Positions 1 through 5,740 of a DNA stretch of 7,165 bases are shown here, piece after piece. The stretch's first letter is position 1. Every line of letters starts with the position of its first letter. The notes beneath the pieces are model-generated. The model did not search any database. It saw nothing but the letters and a program-made list of their open reading frames with translations, and had not been told where the DNA came from. This stretch comes from Lysobacteraceae bacterium (GTDB taxonomy: Bacteria; Pseudomonadota; Gammaproteobacteria; Xanthomonadales; Xanthomonadaceae): NCBI GenBank assembly GCA_017990865.1, contig JAGNNB010000155.1, forward strand, positions 1 to 7,165, written 5' to 3'. The position numbers were made by a program, and so were the translations under genes.

Positions 1-706
1 CTTCCGACTCGGTGCCGAGCGTGATGCGCTTACCGGGCTTTTGGTCGCTGCGCAGCATGCCGGTGCGGCCGTTGGGCTCGCGATAGGTCACGTTCCAGGC
101 CACCGTTTTGCTGCTGGTCGTGGTGGACGATTCCGTGCGGCACTGGCGTTCGGTCCGGTTCACCACCTTGCCTCCGACGTGGCGTTTGTCGATTTCGCGA
201 CCGGCGAAGCCGCCGCCGACGGCGCCGGCCACGGTGGCGAGCTTGCGACCGTTGCCGTCGCCGACCTGGTTGCCGACCAAACCGCCGATCACCGCGCCCG
301 CCACGGCTCCACCGACGTTGCCGTCGCGTTCGGGCAAGCGCTCCTGGACCACCACGTCCTCGCAGATTTCGCGCGGCACGGTGGCGACGGTGGTTTCGCG
401 CACCGGCTCGGTGCCGATGACGGTGCCGTAGAGCGTGCGGCGCTCGGAAATGGGCTTCACCGCGACCACTTCGGCATAGTCCAAGCGGCCGGCGCTCGGG
501 ATCGAAATGCGATTGTCGGGCGGCAGATCCGAACCGTCCGATGATGGCGTGGGCGCCGCGATCGGCATGGTCGCATCGGCAGCCGCGGTGGCGGCTTCGG
601 TCGTAGCCTCCATCGTCCTGGGCGCTCGATTGTTGAGATACGCGGCGGTGGCGACGCCGCCCACAAGCAGAGAGGCGATGGCGACAGCGAGTGTCTGGTG
701 TTTCAT
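1..706 (-). CDS. Glycine-zipper 2TM-domain envelope protein (C-terminus beyond the window)
   Basis: An ATG at 706-704 opens a frame that stays open for 235 codons to the left edge, so the C-terminus is missing. A ribosome-binding site reading AAGAGGA lies a few bases upstream, which supports this start. Residues 5-23 are a hydrophobic segment (signal peptide or anchor), followed by an Ala/Thr/Pro-rich linker to about residue 56. Residues about 129-171 form a glycine zipper, with repeated GxxxG/GxxxA spacing as in GNVGGAVAGAVIGGLVG and AGAVGGGFAG. It is typical of the Rick_17kDa_Anti / glycine-zipper 2TM superfamily found in outer-membrane or periplasmic proteins. Single cysteines flank the zipper (C115 and C189) and could pair in the periplasm; that is inference. 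The exact role is unknown. Proteins of this class are linked to envelope integrity, but nothing here identifies a partner. It is transcribed divergently from the gene at 985. Confidence 0.85.
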   Translation of the reverse strand, partial: MKHQTLAVAIASLLVGGVATAAYLNNRAPRTMEATTEAATAAADATMPIAAPTPSSDGSDLPPDNRISIPSAGRLDYAEVVAVKPISERRTLYGTVIGTEPVRETTVATVPREICEDVVVQERLPERDGNVGGAVAGAVIGGLVGNQVGDGNGRKLATVAGAVGGGFAGREIDKRHVGGKVVNRTERQCRTESSTTTSSKTVAWNVTYREPNGRTGMLRSDQKPGKRITLGTESE

Positions 707-903
707 GGGAGTCCTCTTGCGGTCTACGCCGCGTTGTGGGGTGAGGCATTGCACCACCGGCGAGCTGAACCGACCCGCGTAAGTGCGTGAGACTGAACGG
801 AATTCGCGCTCCGTCGTTCAGGCGAGCGTCGGTCTGGAGCCCCAAATTCGCGATTTCCGAGGTTTCGAGACGCACGAAGCCGTGTATCGGCGACGCGCTG
901 CGG

Positions 904-930
904 AAAAAAGCCGCGCGGGTAACCCCGCGG
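904..930 (-). terminator. Terminator-shaped hairpin facing the minus strand, with no gene in front of it
   Basis: Read on the minus strand, CCGCGGGG-TTA-CCCGCGCGG folds into an eight-pair stem with one bulged G. It is followed directly by C and six T residues (the A run at 904-909 on the plus strand). That is the form of a Rho-independent terminator. No minus-strand gene ends here, because the next minus-strand gene (start at 706) lies downstream of it. It could be an attenuator in a long leader, the end of a short antisense RNA, or chance. Confidence 0.4.
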
Positions 931-970
931 TCGGGCAACGCGTGCTAGCGTTTCGCCATTCGTTCTTTCT

Positions 971-975
971 TGAGG
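971..975 (+). promoter_or_regulatory. Ribosome-binding site that fixes the ATG start at 985
   Basis: TGAGG lies nine bases before the ATG at 985. A TTG codon at 970 could extend the protein by five residues (MRRAV), but that start would overlap this purine-rich site, so the ATG is preferred. Confidence 0.5.
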
Positions 976-984
976 CGCGCTGTC

Positions 985-1233
985 ATGGCCAATCCGCTCG
1001 TCGGTCCTTTAATCGGCTTTTTGGGCCGGCTGAGTTATCCCAAGCTGTTCGTGCTGACGCTGGGTTTGTTCGTCGTGGATTTCTTCATTCCCGACATCAT
1101 TCCGTTCGCCGACGAATTGCTGCTCGGCCTCGGCGCGATGTTGCTGGCGAATTTGCGCAAGAAGCCTGCTGCCACGGTAGACGCGTCGAAGCAATCCGCC
1201 AAACCGCCGATCGAAGGCCAAAAAGTCTCCTGA
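985..1233 (+). CDS. Small two-helix membrane protein, DUF6116-like
   Basis: This is an 82-residue protein. Hydrophobic helices span about residues 21-36 and 42-57. They are joined by the conserved-looking segment VDFFIPDIIPFADE (31-44), with IPDxIPFxDE at the turn. The C-terminal 25 residues are polar and Lys-rich, probably cytoplasmic. I associate this IPD-IPF-DE layout with short uncharacterised Xanthomonadaceae membrane proteins annotated DUF6116. It also recalls the IPDxIP core of DUF1232. Both assignments are from memory, not a search. No function can be named. The stop codon is 12 bases before the TatD-family start, so the two genes are probably co-transcribed, with this one first. A TGAGG ribosome-binding site supports the ATG at 985. 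Confidence 0.8.
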   Translation: MANPLVGPLIGFLGRLSYPKLFVLTLGLFVVDFFIPDIIPFADELLLGLGAMLLANLRKKPAATVDASKQSAKPPIEGQKVS

Positions 1234-1245
1234 TCGGCGTCGCGC

Positions 1246-2046
1246 ATGCTGGTCGATAGCCACTGCCATCTCGATGCCGAGGAATTCGACGCCGATCGCG
1301 ACGCTGCGGTCGCCCGCGCGCGCGCCGTCGGCGTGTTGGCGCAGATCGTGCCAGCGGTGGATGCGGCGAGTTGGGAAAAACTGCGCGCAGTCTGCGCTGC
1401 GTCGCCGGGCCTGTACCCGGCGTATGGCCTGCATCCGATGTATCTGGAACGGCATCGCCCGGAGCATCTGATCGCGCTGCGCGAGTGGATCGAACGCGAA
1501 CGTCCTGTGGCGGTGGGCGAATGCGGTTTGGATTTTTTCGTCGAAGGCCTGGATCCGGCACTGCAGCGCGAGTATTTCGACGGTCAACTGCGACTTGCGC
1601 GCGACTTCGCATTGCCGGTCATCGTGCATGCTCGGCGCGCAGTGGATGATGTCATGGCCGCGATCCGCCGCTTCGCGCCTCTGCGCGGTGTGGTCCATAG
1701 TTTTTCCGGCAGCGCCGATCAGGCGAAGCGGCTGTTCGATCTGGGGTTTTTGATCGGCCTCGGCGGCCCCGTCACTTACGACCGCGCGCAGCGACTGCGC
1801 GGATTGGCGGCGACGCTGCCGATCGAATGTTTGCTATTGGAAACCGACGCGCCCGACCAACCCGACAGCGCGCATCGTGGACAACGCAACGAGCCGGCGC
1901 GGCTGCCGATCGTGCGCGACGCGATCGCGGAATTGCGCGGCATCTCGCCCGATGCGCTGACCGAAGCGACGACCACCAACGCGCAACGGCTGTTCGGGAT
2001 TTCGCTCGCGTCATCGGCCGCTTCCATGCCGCATCAGCGCTTATAG
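1246..2046 (+). CDS. yjjV: TatD family metal-dependent hydrolase, YjjV type
   Basis: This 266-residue protein has the usual length for TatD deoxyribonuclease-type TIM-barrel hydrolases. The metal site is complete: H6 and H8 in DSHCHLD, E92 in GECGLDFF, H128 in PVIVHAR, H151 in VVHSFSG and D201 in LLLETDAP. Several stretches resemble E. coli YjjV rather than TatD or YcfH, namely YGLHPMYLERH, VHSFSGSADQAKRLF and GLGGPVTY. The family hydrolyses phosphodiester bonds in DNA, and some members act as 3'-5' exonucleases or D-aminoacyl-tRNA deacylases. The physiological substrate of YjjV-type members is not settled. It is a cytoplasmic protein. The start lies 12 bases after the upstream stop with no clear ribosome-binding site of its own, which suggests translational coupling. 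The stop codon TAG directly abuts the palindromic terminator at 2047. Confidence 0.95.
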   Translation: MLVDSHCHLDAEEFDADRDAAVARARAVGVLAQIVPAVDAASWEKLRAVCAASPGLYPAYGLHPMYLERHRPEHLIALREWIERERPVAVGECGLDFFVEGLDPALQREYFDGQLRLARDFALPVIVHARRAVDDVMAAIRRFAPLRGVVHSFSGSADQAKRLFDLGFLIGLGGPVTYDRAQRLRGLAATLPIECLLLETDAPDQPDSAHRGQRNEPARLPIVRDAIAELRGISPDALTEATTTNAQRLFGISLASSAASMPHQRL

Positions 2047-2071
2047 GGTGCGCCTAGGCGCACCGTTTTTT
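2047..2071 (+). terminator. Rho-independent terminator of the small-membrane-protein/TatD-family unit
   Basis: GGTGCGCCTAGGCGCACC (2047-2064) is a perfect 18-bp palindrome that begins one base after the stop codon. It is followed by G and six T residues (2066-2071). Its arms match the palindromes of the array at 2094-2188, so the terminator seems to be made from a member of that repeat family. Confidence 0.75.
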
Positions 2072-2092
2072 GATGTCGCGAATTCCAAGCGA

Positions 2093-2188
2093 CGGTGCGC
2101 CGCAGGCGCACTCTATGGTGACTTCCCAATCGGTGCGCCGCAGGCGCACCCTATGGTGACTTCCCAATCGGTGCGCCTCAGGCGCACC
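2093..2188. repeat. Tandem palindromic (REP-like) array, three units, 38-bp period
   Basis: Three units begin at 2093, 2131 and 2169, exactly 38 bp apart. Each opens with a palindrome GGTGCGCC-NNN-GGCGCACC (2094-2112, 2132-2150, 2170-2188). The loops are GCA, GCA and TCA, and the first copy ends in T, a single change. The first two units share the tail CTATGGTGACTTCCCAAT; the third is cut off after its palindrome. The palindrome at 2047-2064 has the same arms, preceded by TATAGG, and looks like a fourth copy in the opposite orientation. These lie between convergent genes, the usual place for REP elements. The loops are too short and the spacers too similar for a CRISPR array. Confidence 0.85.
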
Positions 2189-2291
2189 TTATGACGCTTT
2201 GGGCTTCAACAGCATTTCGAGCGCTTGCCCACGGCGGCGAACGCGAATGCGCCGGTGATGTGCGTCGCAGCGCCAAGACCCGCGCCGCAAT
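2189..2291 (-). pseudogene. Decayed duplicate of the 3' end of tcdA
   Basis: On the minus strand this stretch aligns by eye at roughly 85-90 percent with the last ~100 bases of the intact tcdA (about 2391-2487). It encodes a near copy of its C-terminus (NCGAGLGAATHITGAFAFAA, then a K-ALE-LLKPKA match) and has its own TAA at 2191-2189. One base is missing relative to tcdA: GCGCTTGCC near 2221 against GCGCCTTGCC near 2418. The reading frame is therefore broken, and it has no start. It is in the same orientation as tcdA and directly downstream of it. One flank abuts the third palindrome of the array and the other the GTAG repeat at 2295. It is a relic of either a local duplication or the replacement of an older tcdA allele. 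Confidence 0.8.
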
Positions 2292-2294
2292 TCA

Positions 2295-2362
2295 GTAGAG
2301 CGGAGCGAAGCTCCGCTGCGGCGACTCCGGGCCGAGCGTAGCGGAGCTTCGCTCCGCTCTAC
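2295..2362. repeat. Inverted pair of GTAG-type REP hairpins (REPIN/BIME-like)
   Basis: A GTAG tetranucleotide (2295-2298) is followed by the perfect hairpin AGCGGAGC-GAA-GCTCCGCT (2299-2317). Twenty-two bases later the exact reverse complement of this whole 23-bp block occurs (2340-2362), ending in CTAC, so the two GTAG ends face outward. A GTAG next to a short hairpin is the mark of REP elements mobilised by RAYT (TnpA-REP) transposases, such as the SMAG repeats of Stenotrophomonas. No RAYT gene is in this window. The element sits between the tcdA relic and the tcdA stop codon. Confidence 0.8.
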
Positions 2363-2372
2363 GGGAACCGGC

Positions 2373-3212
2373 TTACGGCGACGTCGCGCCGGCTTTCGGC
2401 TTCAGGAGTATTTCAAGCGCCTTGCCCGCGGCCGCGAACGCGAAGGCGCCGGTAATGTGCGTCGCTGCGCCAAGACCCGCGCCGCAATCGAGTTTCAAGG
2501 CCGCGTCGGCGCCGAGTTTCGGGCGCAATCCGCACACGCTGCCGTCGGCTTGCGGGTACTGCACGTTCTCCAACGAATAGATCGCCGACACGCCGAAGTA
2601 GCGCTGCGGGTTTTTCGGAAAATTGAACTCGCTGCGCAGTTTCTTGCGGATCAACGCCAGCATCGCATCGTGTTCGGTACGCGAAAGGTCGCGCACGCGC
2701 ACCAGCGTGGGGTCGCGTCGGCCGCCCGCGGCGCCGACCACGATCAACGGCAGCTTGCGTCGGCGGCACCAGGCGATGGCTTCGACCTTGGTGCGGAAAC
2801 TGTCGCAGGCATCGAGGACGAGGTCGTAGCCACGACCGAGCAACTCGTCAAGATTGCCGGGCGTCAGGAAATTCGGAATCGTCTCGACCTCGATCGCGGG
2901 GTTGATCGCACGGCAGCGCTCGGCCATCGCTTCGGCCTTGCCGCGGCCGTACTGGCCGGCCAACGCGGGCAATTGCCGATTGGTGTTGGAGACGCAGAGG
3001 TCGTCGGCGTCGATCAAGGTCAAGCGCCCCACGCCGCTGCGCGCCAGCGCTTCGACCGCCCAGGAGCCCACGCCGCCCAGGCCGATCACCGCCACATGCG
3101 CCCGCGAAAACGTGCGCAATGCGCCGCGACCGTACAGACGGTCGACACCACCGAAGCGTTCGGTCCAAACATCGTCGAGAGCGTCGTCGGGCGAGGCGGG
3201 TTCTGCGCGCAT
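2373..3212 (-). CDS. tcdA: tRNA threonylcarbamoyladenosine dehydratase (TcdA/CsdL)
   Basis: This 279-residue protein of the ThiF/MoeB/E1-like family closely resembles E. coli TcdA (formerly YgdL/CsdL). It uses ATP to dehydrate t6A at position 37 of ANN-decoding tRNAs to the cyclic form ct6A. The N-terminus holds the RFGGxxRLYG signature (19-28). The nucleotide-binding loop is GLGGVGSW (44-51). It is followed by LIDADDLCVSNTNRQ, whose acidic residues and N78/R79/Q80 belong to the adenylation site. The segment VLDACDSFRTK (132-142) and the C-terminal LDCGAGLGAATHITGAF (241-257) also match. The ATG at 3212 adds a few residues compared with E. coli and has only a weak ribosome-binding site, so the exact start is less sure than the gene. 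It converges on the TatD-family gene and diverges from the cytochrome gene. Its last ~100 bases have a decayed duplicate downstream. Confidence 0.95.
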   Translation of the reverse strand: MRAEPASPDDALDDVWTERFGGVDRLYGRGALRTFSRAHVAVIGLGGVGSWAVEALARSGVGRLTLIDADDLCVSNTNRQLPALAGQYGRGKAEAMAERCRAINPAIEVETIPNFLTPGNLDELLGRGYDLVLDACDSFRTKVEAIAWCRRRKLPLIVVGAAGGRRDPTLVRVRDLSRTEHDAMLALIRKKLRSEFNFPKNPQRYFGVSAIYSLENVQYPQADGSVCGLRPKLGADAALKLDCGAGLGAATHITGAFAFAAAGKALEILLKPKAGATSP

Positions 3213-3400
3213 CGCGACAGTTTATCCGAAGCGATTCGGCGCGATGCCCGCGCCCGATCGTTGCGCCTCATGGTTGAGCCCGGTCTGGGCGTCCGGTCGA
3301 TGCGCCTGGAGACGGGCGCGGCGAATGCGACGATCGGACCGACGTACCGAGCGGAGCAACCGCGAACGCGGACGCGCGGGGATGCCGCGAACGGTCGCGG

Positions 3401-3431
3401 GTTACGGGGCCCGTTTTCGGCGTGTTAATGT
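3401..3431 (+). promoter_or_regulatory. Possible promoter of the cytochrome gene
   Basis: GTTAAT (3424-3429) resembles a -10 box and lies about 15 bases before the ribosome-binding site CGGAG (3445-3449). GTTACG at 3401-3406 is at the correct 17-base spacing but is a poor -35. The call is by eye and weak. Confidence 0.25.
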
Positions 3432-3455
3432 GTCCCAAACCGAACGGAGCCCGAC

Positions 3456-3902
3456 ATGTCCACCACACCCGAACAGATTCGACCGAAATCGTCCGCGTTC
3501 TCGCGCTATCTCTTCGTCTTGCTGTTCGGTCTGGTGCTGGGCGCCGTGGCGGCGGTGATGTTGCTCAACGCATGGAAGGCGCGCCAGGATCCCTTCGCGG
3601 AAAGCCTGATGCACGTGCAGGAATGGCACATCAAGCAATTGGGGCAAAAAGCCAGCGAAAACCGTTGCGCCGCCACCGACACCATCCCGCATCTCAAAGC
3701 GCTGCGCACGACGGCCGACGATCTCGAATCCGCCTTCCCGGGCGAGCGCGACGACGAGCGTTTCGTCAAGCACGCCAGCACCATGCGCGCCACGCTGGAC
3801 GCCGCGTTGTCCAGCCCGCCGATCAATTGCGAAGGCGTCAACGCCGCCGCCGCCAAGATCGGCGAGAGCTGCAAAGGTTGTCATCAGGACTTCAAGGGCT
3901 GA
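3456..3902 (+). CDS. Membrane-anchored c-type cytochrome, class II-like
   Basis: This is a 148-residue protein. An N-terminal polar segment is followed by one strong transmembrane helix (about 18-39), with no obvious signal-peptidase site, so it is probably an uncleaved anchor with the rest in the periplasm. A mostly helical region follows (about 45-138), then CKGCH (139-143), a c-type haem site with H143 as proximal ligand. Only five residues remain after it (QDFKG). A CxxCH near the C-terminus of a helical domain is the pattern of class II cytochromes c (c' and c-556). The distal ligand is not certain; M52 is a candidate. Extra cysteines C71 and C125 could form a disulfide. An electron-transfer or gas-binding role is inference. 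The start is supported by CGGAG six bases upstream of the ATG. It appears to be a single-gene unit, closed by the hairpin at 3934. Confidence 0.8.
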   Translation: MSTTPEQIRPKSSAFSRYLFVLLFGLVLGAVAAVMLLNAWKARQDPFAESLMHVQEWHIKQLGQKASENRCAATDTIPHLKALRTTADDLESAFPGERDDERFVKHASTMRATLDAALSSPPINCEGVNAAAAKIGESCKGCHQDFKG

Positions 3903-3933
3903 CGCACCGACGCGACGCGCGACGGTCGCTTCT

Positions 3934-3964
3934 CGACGCCGACGGCCTCCCGCCGTCGGCGTCG
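3934..3964 (+). terminator. Strong hairpin downstream of the cytochrome gene
   Basis: A perfect 13-bp stem, CGACGCCGACGGC (3934-3946) with GCCGTCGGCGTCG (3952-3964), closes a CTCCC loop 31 bases after the stop codon. It is followed by TCGTTT, a poor T-tract. It is probably a transcription terminator or a barrier that protects the 3' end. Confidence 0.6.
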
Positions 3965-4238
3965 TCGTTTCCGGCGCTTGCTCGACATCGGCCTCTGCGG
4001 ATTGTCGAAAACGCTCGTCTCGCGCGTTTCGACTCGCGGCATCCTTGCGCCTCGCCGCTTCGCCGCCCACTCGCGCGGTTTGCGCCGAATCGGCCGGCGC
4101 AGTCGAGCCACGAGCCCGGCGCATGCCGCCTCGACGCGCTGCCGTGGACAGCCCCCGGTTGCGGCCCGAACAGCGAAGCTGCCCCCAAGGGGCTAGCGCG
4201 ACGCACGAGTCATCGAGCGCTTACGGGGTCGCTTCGTC

Positions 4239-4256
4239 GTCATGGCCCACCATGAC
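4239..4256. promoter_or_regulatory. Inverted repeat, possible operator
   Basis: GTCATGG-CCCA-CCATGAC is a perfect 7-bp inverted repeat with a four-base centre. It lies about 120 bases before the first protease start and upstream of its candidate promoter. It could be a regulator site or a small hairpin. Nothing else supports a function. Confidence 0.25.
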
Positions 4257-4304
4257 CGCGCGCTCGCCTGTTTTCCGAGCGCCTGCGAGATGCTGCAGAG
4301 CGGC

Positions 4305-4334
4305 GTGAATCGGCATCGCGCATTCGCCTACCAT
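4305..4334 (+). promoter_or_regulatory. Possible promoter of the first M35 protease gene
   Basis: GTGAAT (4305-4310) and TACCAT (4329-4334) are 18 bases apart and roughly match -35 and -10 boxes. They lie 45 bases before the start codon. This is a visual match only. Confidence 0.25.
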
Positions 4335-4378
4335 CGCCCGGCCCGCATTCGCGGGTCACACAACTTTCGGGGAAAGGA

Positions 4379-5482
4379 ATGAAGAACCGTTACGTCAACG
4401 CGCTCGCCACGGGCGCGCTATTGAGCGTCGCCATCGCCGCAGCACTGTCGTCCGCGACCGCCGCGCCGATGCGCAGTCAAGTCAACCCGCTGCGCATCGG
4501 CATGATGGCCTTGGGCGATGGCCGCGTGGAAGTGGTCGTCACCAACACCAGCCGCAAGACCGTTCGCGTACCGAACTACGCATTGCCGTCGACCACGCTC
4601 GATTCCAACCTGTTCGCGATCAATCGCGACGGCGAAGAAGTGCGTTACGAAGGCGCCATGATCAAACGCGGCGTGCCGACCGCGGCCGATTTCGCGATCC
4701 TGCGCCCGGGCCAAACCGTTCGTTCCGTCGTCGACCTGAGCGCCACCTACGACATGTCCAAAGTCGGGCAGTACACGGTCGCTTTCGCGTCCCCGCTGCA
4801 ATACGGCTCGCTCTCCGGCGGCGCGCGCTTGGTCCAGCCCAATGGCCTGCCGATGGTGGCGATGAGCGCGCCGATGCGGGTGTGGATGGACGCCGGCGCA
4901 GCGACCCCGACCGAACGTTTGAATCGCGCCGCCGCGCAGAAGCAGATCGGCCCGACGGCCGTGGTCAACGGCGTGAACTACGTCGGCTGCAGCAGCTCCC
5001 GCACCTCGTCCGCGGGAACCGCGGTCAACTCGGCCCGCACCTACGCCACCAATGCGAAGGGCTATCTCAACGCAGGCACGACCGGTCCGCGCTATACCTC
5101 GTGGTTCGGCGCTTATACCTCCAGCCGCTACAACACCGCCAAGCAACATTTCGTCAGCATCAGCACCGCGATCAACCAGAACGCCGGCCAGATCACGATC
5201 AACTGCGGCTGCAACCAGAACTACTACGCTTACGTCTATCCGACCCAGCCGTATCAAATCTATGTCTGCAATGCGTTCTGGAGCGCTCCCAACACCGGCA
5301 CCGACTCCAAAGCCGGCACGCTGATCCACGAAATGAGTCATTTCAACGTGGTCGCCGGTACCGACGACTGGGCTTACGGCCAGAGCGCCGCGAGAAGTCT
5401 GGCCACCAGCAACCCGACGCGTGCGCTCGACAACGCCGACAACCACGAGTACTTCGCCGAAAACACCCCGGCGCAGAACTGA
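4379..5482 (+). CDS. Secreted M35 (aspzincin) metalloprotease, Lys-N-like, copy 1
   Basis: This is a 367-residue secreted zinc endopeptidase. A signal peptide spans residues 1 to about 29, with a hydrophobic core and then SSATAA. A beta-rich N-terminal domain (about 36-170) is probably a propeptide. The catalytic domain (about 200-367) closely resembles fungal peptidyl-Lys metalloendopeptidase from Grifola. Zinc and catalytic residues are H317, E318 and H321 in HEMSH, plus D330 in GTDDWAYG, the aspzincin third ligand. Y333 is also conserved. Four cysteines (C204, C276, C278, C297) match the two disulfides of the fungal enzyme. D354 and E357 in NADNHEYF correspond to D154 and E157, which select lysine at P1' in that enzyme. 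Cleavage on the N-terminal side of lysine is therefore predicted; this is inference. The start is supported by GGGGA five bases upstream. It is followed by its own hairpin, and a paralogue lies 258 bases downstream. Confidence 0.93.
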   Translation: MKNRYVNALATGALLSVAIAAALSSATAAPMRSQVNPLRIGMMALGDGRVEVVVTNTSRKTVRVPNYALPSTTLDSNLFAINRDGEEVRYEGAMIKRGVPTAADFAILRPGQTVRSVVDLSATYDMSKVGQYTVAFASPLQYGSLSGGARLVQPNGLPMVAMSAPMRVWMDAGAATPTERLNRAAAQKQIGPTAVVNGVNYVGCSSSRTSSAGTAVNSARTYATNAKGYLNAGTTGPRYTSWFGAYTSSRYNTAKQHFVSISTAINQNAGQITINCGCNQNYYAYVYPTQPYQIYVCNAFWSAPNTGTDSKAGTLIHEMSHFNVVAGTDDWAYGQSAARSLATSNPTRALDNADNHEYFAENTPAQN

Positions 5483-5541
5483 GTCGGGCAAGCTCAATCG
5501 ACCGGACCGAACCGGTCAATTCGGGCACGACAAGGCGACAA

Positions 5542-5568
5542 GGCATGGCCCGCTTCGCGGGCCATGCC
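5542..5568 (+). terminator. Hairpin downstream of protease copy 1
   Basis: A perfect 12-bp stem, GGCATGGCCCGC with GCGGGCCATGCC, closes a TTC loop 59 bases after the stop codon. There is no T-tract. It resembles the hairpin after the second copy (shared GGCCCGCTTC core) and probably ends or stabilises the transcript, so that the two proteases would be separate transcription units. Confidence 0.5.
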
Positions 5569-5729
5569 ATTGATGGGATCGGGCGTGCGCGATTCGCCGA
5601 GCGGCCTGGATATCAGCGCGCGGTACGGCGCCCGCCGCGACTGTCCGGCGGCGCGCACATGCTCGTCCTGTCTCGACCTGATAGGATCGGCAGTGAATTC
5701 GATCGAGCCCGGCCCTCCTCTGCCCGGGC

Positions 5730-5734
5730 GGGAG
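5730..5734 (+). promoter_or_regulatory. Ribosome-binding site that fixes the start of protease copy 2
   Basis: GGGAG lies six bases before the ATG at 5741. The frame is open upstream to an ATG at 5564. That longer version would begin inside the upstream hairpin and would put 59 polar residues before the signal peptide, so 5741 is chosen. Confidence 0.6.
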
Positions 5735-5740
5735 AACCCT

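Larger units (their letters stand above)
3903..4378. other. 476-bp intergenic region without a convincing gene
   Basis: Open frames here are Arg/Ala/Pro-rich and show no family likeness on either strand, as expected from high-GC noise. What can be seen is structural: a strong hairpin at 3934-3964, a hairpin with stem GCCCC/GGGGC at 4181-4193, an inverted repeat at 4239-4256, and a candidate promoter near 4305-4334 before the first protease gene. No tRNA or recognisable riboswitch was found. Confidence 0.5.

Noticed and set aside
30..938. A 302-codon minus-strand open frame at the left edge
   Set aside because: The overlapping frame starting at 706 encodes a recognisable glycine-zipper protein with a ribosome-binding site. 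This frame is Arg/His-rich noise.
2047..2188. Regular repeats that could suggest a CRISPR array
   Set aside because: The repeated unit includes the spacer sequence itself, the period is only 38 bp, there are few copies, and no cas gene is nearby. It is a palindromic REP-type array.
2457..3428. A 323-codon plus-strand open frame opposite tcdA
   Set aside because: tcdA on the other strand has all the family motifs; this frame has none and runs into the intergenic region.
5564..5740. An N-terminal extension of the second protease from an ATG at 5564
   Set aside because: It would start inside the hairpin after the first protease and bury the signal peptide 59 residues into the protein. The ATG at 5741 has a good ribosome-binding site.
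5483..5740. The two proteases as one gene split by a frameshift
   Set aside because: Each has its own signal peptide, full catalytic domain and matching C-terminus (HEYFAENTP), so they are tandem paralogues and not fragments.
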